DNA from: CAVPEW01 sp050247895 | Lineage (GTDB): Bacteria > Actinomycetota > Acidimicrobiia > Acidimicrobiales > VFJN01 | Length of the DNA stretch: 6,699 bases | Assembly (NCBI GenBank): GCA_050247895.1 | Contig: JBFWTJ010000218.1 | Location: forward strand, 1-6,699 | Direction of reading: 5' to 3' | Shown: one piece after another, positions 1 through 5,163 of the stretch | Layout of the letters: each line of letters begins with the position of its first letter | Position numbering within the stretch: the stretch's first letter is position 1 | Translations under genes and position numbers: made by a program | The notes under the pieces: model-generated | What the model was told of the DNA's origin: nothing | The model's database searches: none | Seen by the model: the letters and a program-made list of their open reading frames with translations, nothing else

Positions 1-1055
1 CCGACCCGGACCTCCGCGCCGGGCCGCGGCCGCCCGCAGGTCGCGGGCTCGACCACCGGGCCGGTCCTCATGAGCGGCGAGGAGACCTCGGTCATGTTGA
101 ACATCACCCCCACCTCGGCGATGCCGAACCGCTCCTGCCAGGCGTGGACGTTGTCGAGCACCGGTGCCATCAGCACGGATCGCACGGCGTGCTGCTTCTC
201 GAGCGGTGACACCGGTTGGGCGGCCAGGAAGTTGGCCATCGTGGAGAGCATCGTCGCCCGGGTGATGCCGTAGCGGATGCAGAGCTCCCAGTAGCCCGTG
301 GCGGTGAACACCTCCTTCATGACGATCGAGCCGCCGACCTGCAGCATCCCCATCAGGGCCATCTGCCCGCCGACGTGGAACATCGGGAGGTCGACGAGGT
401 AGACGTCGTCGGCGGTCGAGCTCGGCACGTGGTAGTAGCCGACCTGCGCGGCCAACTGGCCGTAGGGGCTGAGCACGCCCTTGGACGGCCCTGTCGTCCC
501 CGACGTGAAGATGATGGCGTAGGGATCCCACAGGTGGATCTGGTCCACGGGGGGCGTGTGGTCCGGCGCGTGGTCGAAGGCCGTCCCGTCGACGAGGTCG
601 AAGCGTTCCGCCGCGGCCGACCGCGTCGGCTCGTCGAGCTGTCCGAAGACCACGAGGGAACGCAGGTGGCGGAGGTCGAGGCCCAGCAGGCGATCGACGA
701 ACCTCGCATCGATGACGATGAGAGGGGATTCCGAGAGGTTGAGCGCGTGTTCGAGGATCGCACCCCGGTAGGCCGTGTTGAGCCCGACGTGCACCGCGCC
801 GAGCTTGCCCAGCCCGAAGATCGTGGCCAGGTAGCGCGTGCCGTTGGGCAGCATGGCCGCGACGTGCGAACCCCGTGATGCGCCGGCCCCGGCGAGCGCG
901 TGCGCGGCCTGGTTGGCCCGCCGATCGGCCTCGGACCAGGTCCAGGAGCTGTCCTCCTCGTGGAACCACGCGAAGACTCGGTCCGGGGTGGTCCTCGCCC
1001 AGCGCTCGAGCAGGTACTTGAAGACGAGGTCCTCGTGCCGCCGATCGTCCCCCAT
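1..1055 (-). CDS. AMP-binding acyl-CoA synthetase (CaiC-like ligase), C-terminus cut by window edge
   Basis: Adenylate-forming enzyme that activates a carboxylic acid with ATP and joins it to CoA in the cytoplasm. The frame is open from the ATG at 1055 to the window edge (351 codons; the family usually has about 510-550, so the C-terminal lid is missing). Visible motifs: the phosphate-binding loop FTSGTTGPSKG (about residues 183-193), PMFHVGG (224-230), the adenine-binding-region motif FNMTEVSSP (319-327, equivalent to the usual YGxTE), and CGRPRPG followed by EVRV just before the edge. The wording around FNMTE and CGRP is like crotonobetaine/carnitine-CoA ligase relatives and actinobacterial 'ATP-dependent acyl-CoA ligases'; the substrate cannot be read from the sequence. 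The start is preceded by a G-rich stretch rather than a classic Shine-Dalgarno. It has its own promoter and an inverted repeat upstream, and lies downstream of a crotonase-like gene on the same strand, which fits a fatty-acid, steroid or terpenoid CoA pathway. Confidence 0.93.
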   Translation of the reverse strand, partial: MGDDRRHEDLVFKYLLERWARTTPDRVFAWFHEEDSSWTWSEADRRANQAAHALAGAGASRGSHVAAMLPNGTRYLATIFGLGKLGAVHVGLNTAYRGAILEHALNLSESPLIVIDARFVDRLLGLDLRHLRSLVVFGQLDEPTRSAAAERFDLVDGTAFDHAPDHTPPVDQIHLWDPYAIIFTSGTTGPSKGVLSPYGQLAAQVGYYHVPSSTADDVYLVDLPMFHVGGQMALMGMLQVGGSIVMKEVFTATGYWELCIRYGITRATMLSTMANFLAAQPVSPLEKQHAVRSVLMAPVLDNVHAWQERFGIAEVGVMFNMTEVSSPLMRTGPVVEPATCGRPRPGAEVRV

Positions 1056-1082
1056 GCCCGAAATTCCCCCCCGGGACGGAAC

Positions 1083-1108
1083 GGTCAGCCGGCCCCCCCG
1101 GCCTGACC
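1083..1108. repeat. Inverted repeat in the acyl-CoA synthetase leader, operator-like
   Basis: GGTCAGCCGG (1083-1092) and CCGGCCTGACC (1098-1108) are inverted copies with a single-base bulge, separated by a run of C. The element begins a few bases downstream of the transcription start predicted from the promoter at 1120-1147. That is a usual position for a repressor operator, for example of a TetR-family regulator of acyl-CoA genes. It could instead form an RNA hairpin in the 5' leader. No regulator gene is visible in the window. Confidence 0.5.
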
Positions 1109-1119
1109 TCCTGCGAGGA

Positions 1120-1147
1120 ACGTTATCGACGCGGGACCGGCTGTCAA
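1120..1147 (-). promoter_or_regulatory. Sigma-70-type promoter for the acyl-CoA synthetase
   Basis: On the minus strand a perfect -35 TTGACA (1142-1147) is followed after 16 bases by a -10 TAACGT (1120-1125), matching the TANNNT pattern common in actinobacteria. The start of transcription would be near 1113, giving a leader of about 58 bases before the ATG at 1055. It lies in the 115-base gap after the upstream crotonase-like gene, so the synthetase can be transcribed on its own. Confidence 0.6.
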
Positions 1148-1170
1148 GGTTTTTCGCCTCGCTGGTCGAT

Positions 1171-1767
1171 TCAGATCGAGCGATCGATGCAGCAGGAAAG
1201 TGCTGTTGCGACCTCAGAATCGACGGAGAGGTTGACAATCTTCTTGACCGCGGTGAACTTTGGCGCCGTGGCCATCGCGGCGGCGAGCTCCGTGGAATCG
1301 GTCAGGAGCCGATCGACCGGCACCAGCCGGGTGACGACGCCCGCGGCGTGCGCCTCCTCGGCGGAGATGCCCGCCGAGGGATCGAGCGCGAGGTGCCTGG
1401 CCACGCCGCGCCCGAAGCTTCGGCCGGCCGCGGCGAGCGTGGCCAGGTCGGTTCCGGACCTCCCGACGCGGAACGTGCACGCCGGCGTGGCGAGGACGAC
1501 GTCGCAGGCCAGGGCGATGCCGAGCGCGTCCCCTTCGACGATCCCCGTCGCCGCGAAGGCCACCGGCTTGTGCGACCGGCGGATCAGCGCGGCGGCATCG
1601 GGCCCGGTGCCCGAAGGCGAACGTGGGTCACCGTCCGCCTCGTCGGCGCGACCGTGCCAGAGGACGGCCAGCGAGGTGCACTCGGAGGCGAGCGCTGCGG
1701 CGAGGTCCGGGCCCTCGCTGCGACCGCCGTCTCGCGGCGGCGTGAGGTCGACGACTCTGCACGTCAC
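1171..1767 (-). CDS. Short crotonase-like (enoyl-CoA hydratase/isomerase family) protein, probable pseudoenzyme
   Basis: 198 residues, against about 255-265 for a normal crotonase. The core is recognisable: KPVAFAATG (67-75) then EGDALGIALACDVVLA (78-93), the CoA-binding helix and strand with the ALACD signature, followed by the A-x-TFRVG segment and a C-terminal SAEEAHAAGVVTRLVP (135-150), the usual 'A.EA...GLV..VV' block. Two things are missing. The first oxyanion-hole motif (GxGxxFxxGxD) has no clear counterpart. The residues at the two catalytic glutamate positions of rat enoyl-CoA hydratase (144 and 164) appear to be Gly and Arg. Ordinary hydratase activity is therefore unlikely; a structural subunit, a CoA-ester binding role or a different reaction is possible. 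The start is GTG at 1767, the first start after an in-frame stop at 1789-1791, with a GGGGGG stretch just upstream. It is divergent from the plus-strand crotonase operon. Confidence 0.82.
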   Translation of the reverse strand: MTCRVVDLTPPRDGGRSEGPDLAAALASECTSLAVLWHGRADEADGDPRSPSGTGPDAAALIRRSHKPVAFAATGIVEGDALGIALACDVVLATPACTFRVGRSGTDLATLAAAGRSFGRGVARHLALDPSAGISAEEAHAAGVVTRLVPVDRLLTDSTELAAAMATAPKFTAVKKIVNLSVDSEVATALSCCIDRSI

Positions 1768-1783
1768 GGTGTCCCCCCAAATC

Positions 1784-1793
1784 CATGATCATG
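1784..1793. repeat. Perfect 10-base palindrome CATGATCATG between divergent genes
   Basis: The sequence at 1784-1793 equals its own reverse complement and lies in the 87-base gap between the divergent starts at 1767 (minus) and 1855 (plus). It is AT-rich compared with its surroundings. It may be part of a shared operator or promoter, but it is short and I see no confident -35/-10 pair around it. Confidence 0.3.
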
Positions 1794-1854
1794 TACTTGC
1801 CCAGTTCGTAGCAGCGGCGGCGGAGCCCGTCCAGCGTCGAGGTGGGTCCTGCTG

Positions 1855-2826
1855 ATGCCGACGAGCCACGACCGCTGGACCCTCGACGCCGTCGTCGCGG
1901 CCTACAACGGCTCGGACGCCCTGCCGCTCGCCTGGTCGGACGGCGACGCCGACCGGGTGCGCCGGGTGGAGCGGATCGTCGCGGTGGGGGACGGGTTCGA
2001 GGTCTGGTGGACGACGCCGGACGACGACCCCGACGGCGCCGTCCGCGGCCACGACCGGCTCGTCCGCTCGCCGGACGGCACCCTCGGGCGGGACGGGTCC
2101 GAGTTGGCGGCGAGGTCCGAGCCCCAGAGCCACCTGCGGATCGAGGTCGACCCACCCGTCGCGACGCTGGTCATCGACAGGGACCGGAAGCGCAACGCGT
2201 TGACCCGGCCGATGATGACGGGCATCCGGCGCTTCGTCGAGGAGGCCGCGACGATCCCCGACGTCGGTGCGGTCGTGCTGCGGGGCGACGGCAAGGGCTT
2301 CTGCGCCGGCGACGACGTCAGCGGCTTCACCCACGTCGACCTGGCCACCGCCGAGGAGTCGATGGTCGAGCCGCTGGCCCTCTTCGCCGCCATCGAGACG
2401 AGCCCCAAGCCGGTCGTGGTCGCCATCCACGGCTTCGCCCTCGGCGGAGGCGCGCTGATCCCCGTCGCGGCCGACGTCACGGTCATGCACCCCGACGCCA
2501 TCATCGGGTTCGCCGAGATCGTGCACGGGGCCGTCCCCGCGACCTTGCTCAACCGGGGCCTGGACATGTTCTCGCGCCGCCTGGTCGTGGAGCTCTCGCT
2601 CACCGGACGGGCGCTGGACGGCCGGGCGGCACGCGCCTGCGGCCTGGCCCACCACGTGTCGGACGACCCCGTCTCGACGGCGAGGCGGGTCGCGGTCGAG
2701 GTGGCGTCGGCGCCCGAGGGGCGCGCCGCGACGGTGAAGGCCTTCCTCAACCGCCACGTGGTCGACGACAACGCGCGCTCCATGGAGTTCATGCCCAAGG
2801 TGCTCCTCCACACGAGGGCCCACTGA
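1855..2826 (+). CDS. Enoyl-CoA hydratase/isomerase (crotonase) with N-terminal extension
   Basis: 323 residues: a crotonase domain (about 93-323) behind an extension of about 92 residues. The domain starts with the typical HLRIEVDPPVATLVIDRD and NALTRPM. It has both oxyanion-hole motifs, GDGKGFCAGDDV (144-155) and HGFALGGGALIPVAADV (192-208). Of the two glutamates used by rat enoyl-CoA hydratase, the first (Glu144) is replaced by Leu201, while the second (Glu164) is kept as Glu221 in IIGFAEI. One-glutamate crotonases include many isomerases, so delta-isomerase or another CoA-ester reaction is as likely as hydration. The extension has a conserved-looking stretch (AVGDGFEVWWTTP, 43-55) that I do not recognise. 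The ATG at 1855 has GAGGTGGG about 8 bases upstream. The stop overlaps the start of the next gene (TGATG), which implies translational coupling in an operon with the second crotonase-like gene and the SDR. Confidence 0.9.
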   Translation: MPTSHDRWTLDAVVAAYNGSDALPLAWSDGDADRVRRVERIVAVGDGFEVWWTTPDDDPDGAVRGHDRLVRSPDGTLGRDGSELAARSEPQSHLRIEVDPPVATLVIDRDRKRNALTRPMMTGIRRFVEEAATIPDVGAVVLRGDGKGFCAGDDVSGFTHVDLATAEESMVEPLALFAAIETSPKPVVVAIHGFALGGGALIPVAADVTVMHPDAIIGFAEIVHGAVPATLLNRGLDMFSRRLVVELSLTGRALDGRAARACGLAHHVSDDPVSTARRVAVEVASAPEGRAATVKAFLNRHVVDDNARSMEFMPKVLLHTRAH

Positions 2827-3341
2827 TGGGCTCGGGGGAGCCGCCCTCGGACGTCCCCGTGGTCGTGACCGGGCCGCCCTGGCCGGACCACGCCTTCGTG
2901 ATCGACCTCGATCGGTTGGACGAGGACGTCGCCGCGGCGGACCTCGCTGCGCTCGAGGGTGGTTCGATCCCCTCGATCGCCGTGAGCACGGGCTCGTGCA
3001 CGGGCGCGCGGCTGATGGCCGGCCTCCTGGCGACGATGCTGATCGCCGGGCCGGACAGCACCTTCGGTCGGCCCGGTGAGTGGGCCACCCGCTTCGCACG
3101 CCGGGCCTGCGGCCTGCTCGCTCCGCAGGCCACCACCTTCCTGGCCACCTCGGGCGAGGCGATCGGCGCGGCAGAGGCGCTGTCCTGGCACCTCGTGTCC
3201 GAGCTCCACGACGATCCGATGTCGCGTGCCGTCGAGCTCGCCGCCGAGCTCGACGGGCGGAGCCCGGTGGCGATCGAGGCCATCCTCCACCAGGCCCTGA
3301 GGGGATCGGCCGCCGACCACGTGCTGGCCGACCTGGACTAG
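2826..3341 (+). CDS. Short crotonase-like protein, second probable pseudoenzyme
   Basis: 171 residues that cover only the central and C-terminal part of a crotonase fold. IPSIAVSTGSCTG (48-60) followed by a hydrophobic helix matches the 'KPVIAAVNG..GGG' region. Then come DSTFGRPGE (77-85), corresponding to 'A.FG.PE', and SGEAIGAAEALSWHLVSEL (109-127), the 'G..I.A.EA...GLV' block, then a final helix with SPVAIEAI. The first oxyanion-hole motif is absent, the GGG is reduced to TGA, and the first catalytic Glu position carries Met. Glu85 is one residue away from the second position. Base composition and third-position GC are like the neighbours, so it does not look like a decaying gene. The start ATG overlaps the preceding stop by one base, and the SDR begins 16 bases after its TAG. 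A role as a partner subunit of the full crotonase is an inference from this coupling. Confidence 0.8.
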   Translation: MGSGEPPSDVPVVVTGPPWPDHAFVIDLDRLDEDVAAADLAALEGGSIPSIAVSTGSCTGARLMAGLLATMLIAGPDSTFGRPGEWATRFARRACGLLAPQATTFLATSGEAIGAAEALSWHLVSELHDDPMSRAVELAAELDGRSPVAIEAILHQALRGSAADHVLADLD

Positions 3342-3357
3342 CCCGACGGAGGGGGAG

Positions 3358-4143
3358 ATGGGATCGATCGCGGTGACGGGATCGGCGTCGGGCATGGGCG
3401 CGGCGACTGTGCGGCGCCTCCGTGCTGCGGGCCACGACGTGATCGGCGTCGACGTGGGGCAGGCCGACGTCGTGGCCGACCTCGGCACCGGCGCGGGGCG
3501 GGCGGACGCCGTCCAGGCGATCACCTCGTGGTGCGGGGGCGAGCTCGGCGGCGTCGTCACCTGTGCCGGCCTGGGCCCCTTGCCCGGTCGATCAGGCGGG
3601 TCGGTCGTGTCGGTGAACTACTTCGGCACCGTCGTGCTCCTGGAACGGCTCCGTCCCCTGCTCGAAGCCAGCGGGTCGGCCGCCGCGGTGGCGATCGCCT
3701 CCAACGCCGCCACGACGACCAGGGGCCTCCCGCAGGAGGCCGTGGCCAGCTGCCTGGCCGGCGACGAGGACGAGGCGCGCCGGGTGGCCGAACCGCTCGG
3801 CGGGATGGCGGCCTACCCCGCGACCAAGCTGGCCGTCGGGCGGTGGGTGCGGCGCAACGCGCCGACCTCGGCGTGGATCGGCTCGGGGATCCGCCTCAAC
3901 GCGATCGCGCCCGGCCTGATCGAGACGGCGATGCTCGACGAGGGCCGGGCCGATCCGGTGATGGGCCCCTTCCTGGAGCGGTTCCGCGTGCCCGCGGGCC
4001 GCCCGGGGACCGCGGACGAGATCGCGGCGACGGTGGAGTTCCTCCTGGGTCCCGGGGCCGCCTTCGTCTGCGGGACGATCGTCTACGTCGACGGCGGCAC
4101 CGATGCCCTGGTTCGTGGGGAGGATTGGCCCGCAGCCCTGTGA
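3358..4143 (+). CDS. Short-chain dehydrogenase/reductase resembling 3-alpha-hydroxysteroid dehydrogenase
   Basis: 261-residue classical SDR, an NAD(P)-dependent oxidoreductase interconverting an alcohol and a ketone. It has the cofactor loop TGSASGMG (7-14), Asp32 after the second strand (favouring NAD(H)), the ADL turn (40-42), CAGLG (69-73) in place of NNAG, Asn87 in SVNYFG, and catalytic Ser115, Tyr153 and Lys157 (YPATK). It ends with LNAIAPG..ET (180-190) and the C-terminal G-x-IVYVDGGTDA. The early VDVGQADVVADL, the VTCAGLGP and SVNYFG segments and the VDGGTDAL ending strongly recall Comamonas testosteroni 3-alpha-hydroxysteroid dehydrogenase/carbonyl reductase (HsdA), which has similar length and catalytic positions. 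A true steroid substrate remains an inference. GGAGG lies 5 bases upstream of the ATG, and the gene closes the operon with the two crotonase-like genes. Confidence 0.92.
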   Translation: MGSIAVTGSASGMGAATVRRLRAAGHDVIGVDVGQADVVADLGTGAGRADAVQAITSWCGGELGGVVTCAGLGPLPGRSGGSVVSVNYFGTVVLLERLRPLLEASGSAAAVAIASNAATTTRGLPQEAVASCLAGDEDEARRVAEPLGGMAAYPATKLAVGRWVRRNAPTSAWIGSGIRLNAIAPGLIETAMLDEGRADPVMGPFLERFRVPAGRPGTADEIAATVEFLLGPGAAFVCGTIVYVDGGTDALVRGEDWPAAL

Positions 4144-4239
4144 TCTGTCGGTCTGCGGCCCGCGGGCCCTGCGCCTCCTGTCGGCGGCCCGGCTGGTGCT
4201 GACCTGCCGGACAGGGACGGTCGGCCGGGAGGGTCGGAG

Positions 4240-4253
4240 GGCAGGGTCCTGCC
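4240..4253. terminator. Small inverted repeat in the convergent gap, possible bidirectional terminator
   Basis: The gap 4144-4284 lies between the converging SDR and exporter genes. GGCAGG/CCTGCC (4240-4253) can fold into a short GC stem, and GGCCCGCGGGCC (4157-4168) is a perfect 12-base palindrome. Neither is followed by a T run, so intrinsic termination is uncertain; their position is the main argument. I see no gene in this gap. Confidence 0.25.
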
Positions 4254-4284
4254 GTCGGACGACCGGGGCCGATCGCGCCACGGC

Positions 4285-4605
4285 TCAGTGGCCGCTGGTG
4301 GCCTTGAGGCCGACGACGGCCACCACGAGCAGGGCGAGGAAGGCGAGGCGCGCCGGGGTGGCGGGATCGCCCTTGGCCACGATGCCGACCAGTGCGGCGC
4401 CGACCGCGCCGATGCCCACCCACACCGCGTAGGCCGTTCCCAGGGGGATGGACTCGGCCGCCTTGGCCAGGGTCAGCATGCTGGCGACCAGCAGGACGGC
4501 GAACGCCGCCGTGGGTAGCGGCCGGCTCAGGCCGGCGGTGGCCGGCAGCACCGATGCCCAGGCGACCTCGAACAGGCCGGCGACGACGAGCAGGACCCAG
4601 GACAT
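4285..4605 (-). CDS. gdx: Gdx/SugE-type guanidinium exporter, small multidrug resistance family
   Basis: 106-residue inner-membrane protein with four hydrophobic helices (about 2-20, 31-49, 57-76 and 85-101), the usual SMR length. Members act as antiparallel dimers exchanging a cation for protons. The essential Glu is Glu13 in AGLFEVAWA, followed by Trp16. The block SIPLGTAYAVWVGIGAVGAA (52-71) and the ending VVGLK are characteristic of the SugE/Gdx subgroup, whose validated substrate is guanidinium, and differ from EmrE-like drug exporters. An ATG at 4605 gives the canonical MSWVLLVVAG N-terminus, with AGGAG 7 bases upstream. A longer reading from 4650 would run through the riboswitch and is rejected. 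The guanidine-III riboswitch directly upstream independently supports guanidinium as substrate. The gene lies downstream of ssrA on the same strand. Confidence 0.94.
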   Translation of the reverse strand: MSWVLLVVAGLFEVAWASVLPATAGLSRPLPTAAFAVLLVASMLTLAKAAESIPLGTAYAVWVGIGAVGAALVGIVAKGDPATPARLAFLALLVVAVVGLKATSGH

Positions 4606-4617
4606 GAGACGTCTCCT
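4606..4617 (-). promoter_or_regulatory. Ribosome binding site of the exporter, within a palindrome
   Basis: On the minus strand AGGAG (4613-4617) is spaced 7 bases from the ATG and fixes the start. It directly abuts the 3' end of the riboswitch and overlaps the perfect palindrome GAGACGTCTC (4606-4615). Riboswitch folding can plausibly control access to it. Confidence 0.7.
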
Positions 4618-4660
4618 GAGCCCGTCTTGTCCGCCACCGGTACGGGACACCCTCGTCGGC
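4618..4660 (-). promoter_or_regulatory. Guanidine-III (ykkC-III) riboswitch
   Basis: The minus-strand leader of the exporter contains the conserved blocks of the third guanidine riboswitch class in the right order and spacing. They are a P1 5' strand GCCG (4657-4660), ACGAGG (4651-4656), a P2 5' strand CCCGT (4642-4646), the P1 3' strand CGGT (4636-4639), the purine-rich linker GGACAAG (4626-4632) and the P2 3' strand ACGGG (4621-4625). P1 and P2 interleave as an H-type pseudoknot. From memory, the well-studied Thermobifida fusca element shares ACGAGG, the CGTA..CCGG junction and GGACAAGACGG. The class binds free guanidinium and raises expression of exporters and carboxylases. Here it ends at the Shine-Dalgarno, so control of translation initiation is likely. 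Confidence 0.88.
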
Positions 4661-4689
4661 CCCCACCGGCAGCCCCGATGGGGACATCC

Positions 4690-4695
4690 ATCCTA
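4690..4695 (-). promoter_or_regulatory. Possible -10 element for the exporter transcript
   Basis: TAGGAT on the minus strand fits TANNNT and lies between the 3' end of ssrA and the riboswitch. Transcription would start near 4683, giving a leader of about 78 bases that begins with a small CCCC-ATC-GGGG hairpin (4673-4683). No convincing -35 is visible, so read-through from ssrA remains possible. Confidence 0.35.
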
Positions 4696-4738
4696 CCGCC
4701 CGGGTACGTCGGCCGGTCTGTAGCGGACGGAGGATGAG

Positions 4739-5125
4739 TGGAGCTGGAGGGAATCGAACCCTCGTCCGCCAAGCGGTTGCCGACCGCGCTACGACCGTTC
4801 CCGCGCTCGTGGCTCTACGACTGCCACCCCGCCGGGTCGGGAGGGCACGCGGAGGTGCCCGTCGCCGGGTCTTTCCCCGAGGTCAGCGGTCTTTCACGCC
4901 GTCAGCGGTCTCTCCCTGCTGTCCACCACCGCTTCTGTTGCCGGGCTGCGGTGATCCGGCCCCGTGCGCCGTCACCGGTCACTGGTGCTCTCGATCACCT
5001 GAAAGGATCAGGCGGCGAGGGCGAACTGCTCATCGGCAGTTGTTGTGTTGCCCCGTTTGACGAGTCTGAGCAACTCGGGTCGCACGATGCGGCTTCCGGT
5101 CTCGACGTCGAAACCGATCAGCCCC
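4739..5125 (-). ncRNA. ssrA: tmRNA (ssrA), one-piece
   Basis: Transfer-messenger RNA, which rescues stalled ribosomes by adding a degradation tag to the unfinished protein. The 5' end GGGGCTGATC-GGTTTCGAC (from 5125) is the classic tmRNA start, and its GGGGCUG pairs with CAGCTCC near the 3' end (4740-4746) to form the acceptor stem. The T arm is GAGGGTTCGATTCCCTC. A hairpin CGAGT..ACTCG (5061-5077) in front of the tag fits pseudoknot 1. The tag stop codon lies in a stem-loop (4998-5012), as is typical, and further GC helices follow for the later pseudoknots. At 387 bases it has normal length. CCA is not encoded after the discriminator A (4739) and must be added enzymatically. It starts 38 bases after smpB, its protein partner; a TAGGCT (5144-5149) could be its -10. 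Confidence 0.95.
5008..5052 (-). other. tmRNA proteolysis-tag reading frame (GNTTTADEQFALAA, stop)
   Basis: Reading back from the TGA at 5008-5010, the codons give GNTTTADEQFALAA. The FALAA ending is the hydrophobic degron typical of tmRNA tags, recognised by Clp-type proteases. The end is certain. The first (resume) codon is inferred to be GGC at 5050-5052; the preceding CGG codon is in the same frame, so the tag could be one or more residues longer. Confidence 0.8.
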
Positions 5126-5163
5126 CTGTCAAGTAGCGGACCGAGCCTACCGGCGACCGGGCC

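Noticed and set aside
216..1788. Plus-strand ORFs at 216-878, 838-1788 and 1187-1855
   Set aside because: They lie opposite the acyl-CoA synthetase and the crotonase-like gene, whose minus-strand frames carry clear motifs; the plus-strand translations are low complexity.
1789..3560. Long minus-strand ORFs of about 550 residues opposite the crotonase operon, and the plus-strand ORF starting at 1842
   Set aside because: Arg/Pro/Ala-rich translations with no family motifs, typical shadows of GC-rich genes; the plus-strand frames have full crotonase and SDR motifs.
4606..4650. Longer N-terminus for the exporter starting at 4650
   Set aside because: It would translate through the riboswitch and Shine-Dalgarno; the SMR family begins at the MSW of the ATG at 4605.
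4673..4735. Intrinsic terminator after ssrA
   Set aside because: There are some GC-rich complementary bits but no stable stem followed by a T run; read-through into the exporter leader cannot be excluded.
4739..4790. tRNA gene on the minus strand
   Set aside because: The GGTTCGATTCCC T arm and acceptor strand belong to the 3' half of tmRNA; no separate anticodon and D arm fit upstream.
4738..5136. Plus-strand ORF beginning MELEGIEPSS and the overlapping ORF at 4734-5060
   Set aside because: They run antisense over the tmRNA gene; the start is simply the reverse complement of the tmRNA acceptor stem and T arm.
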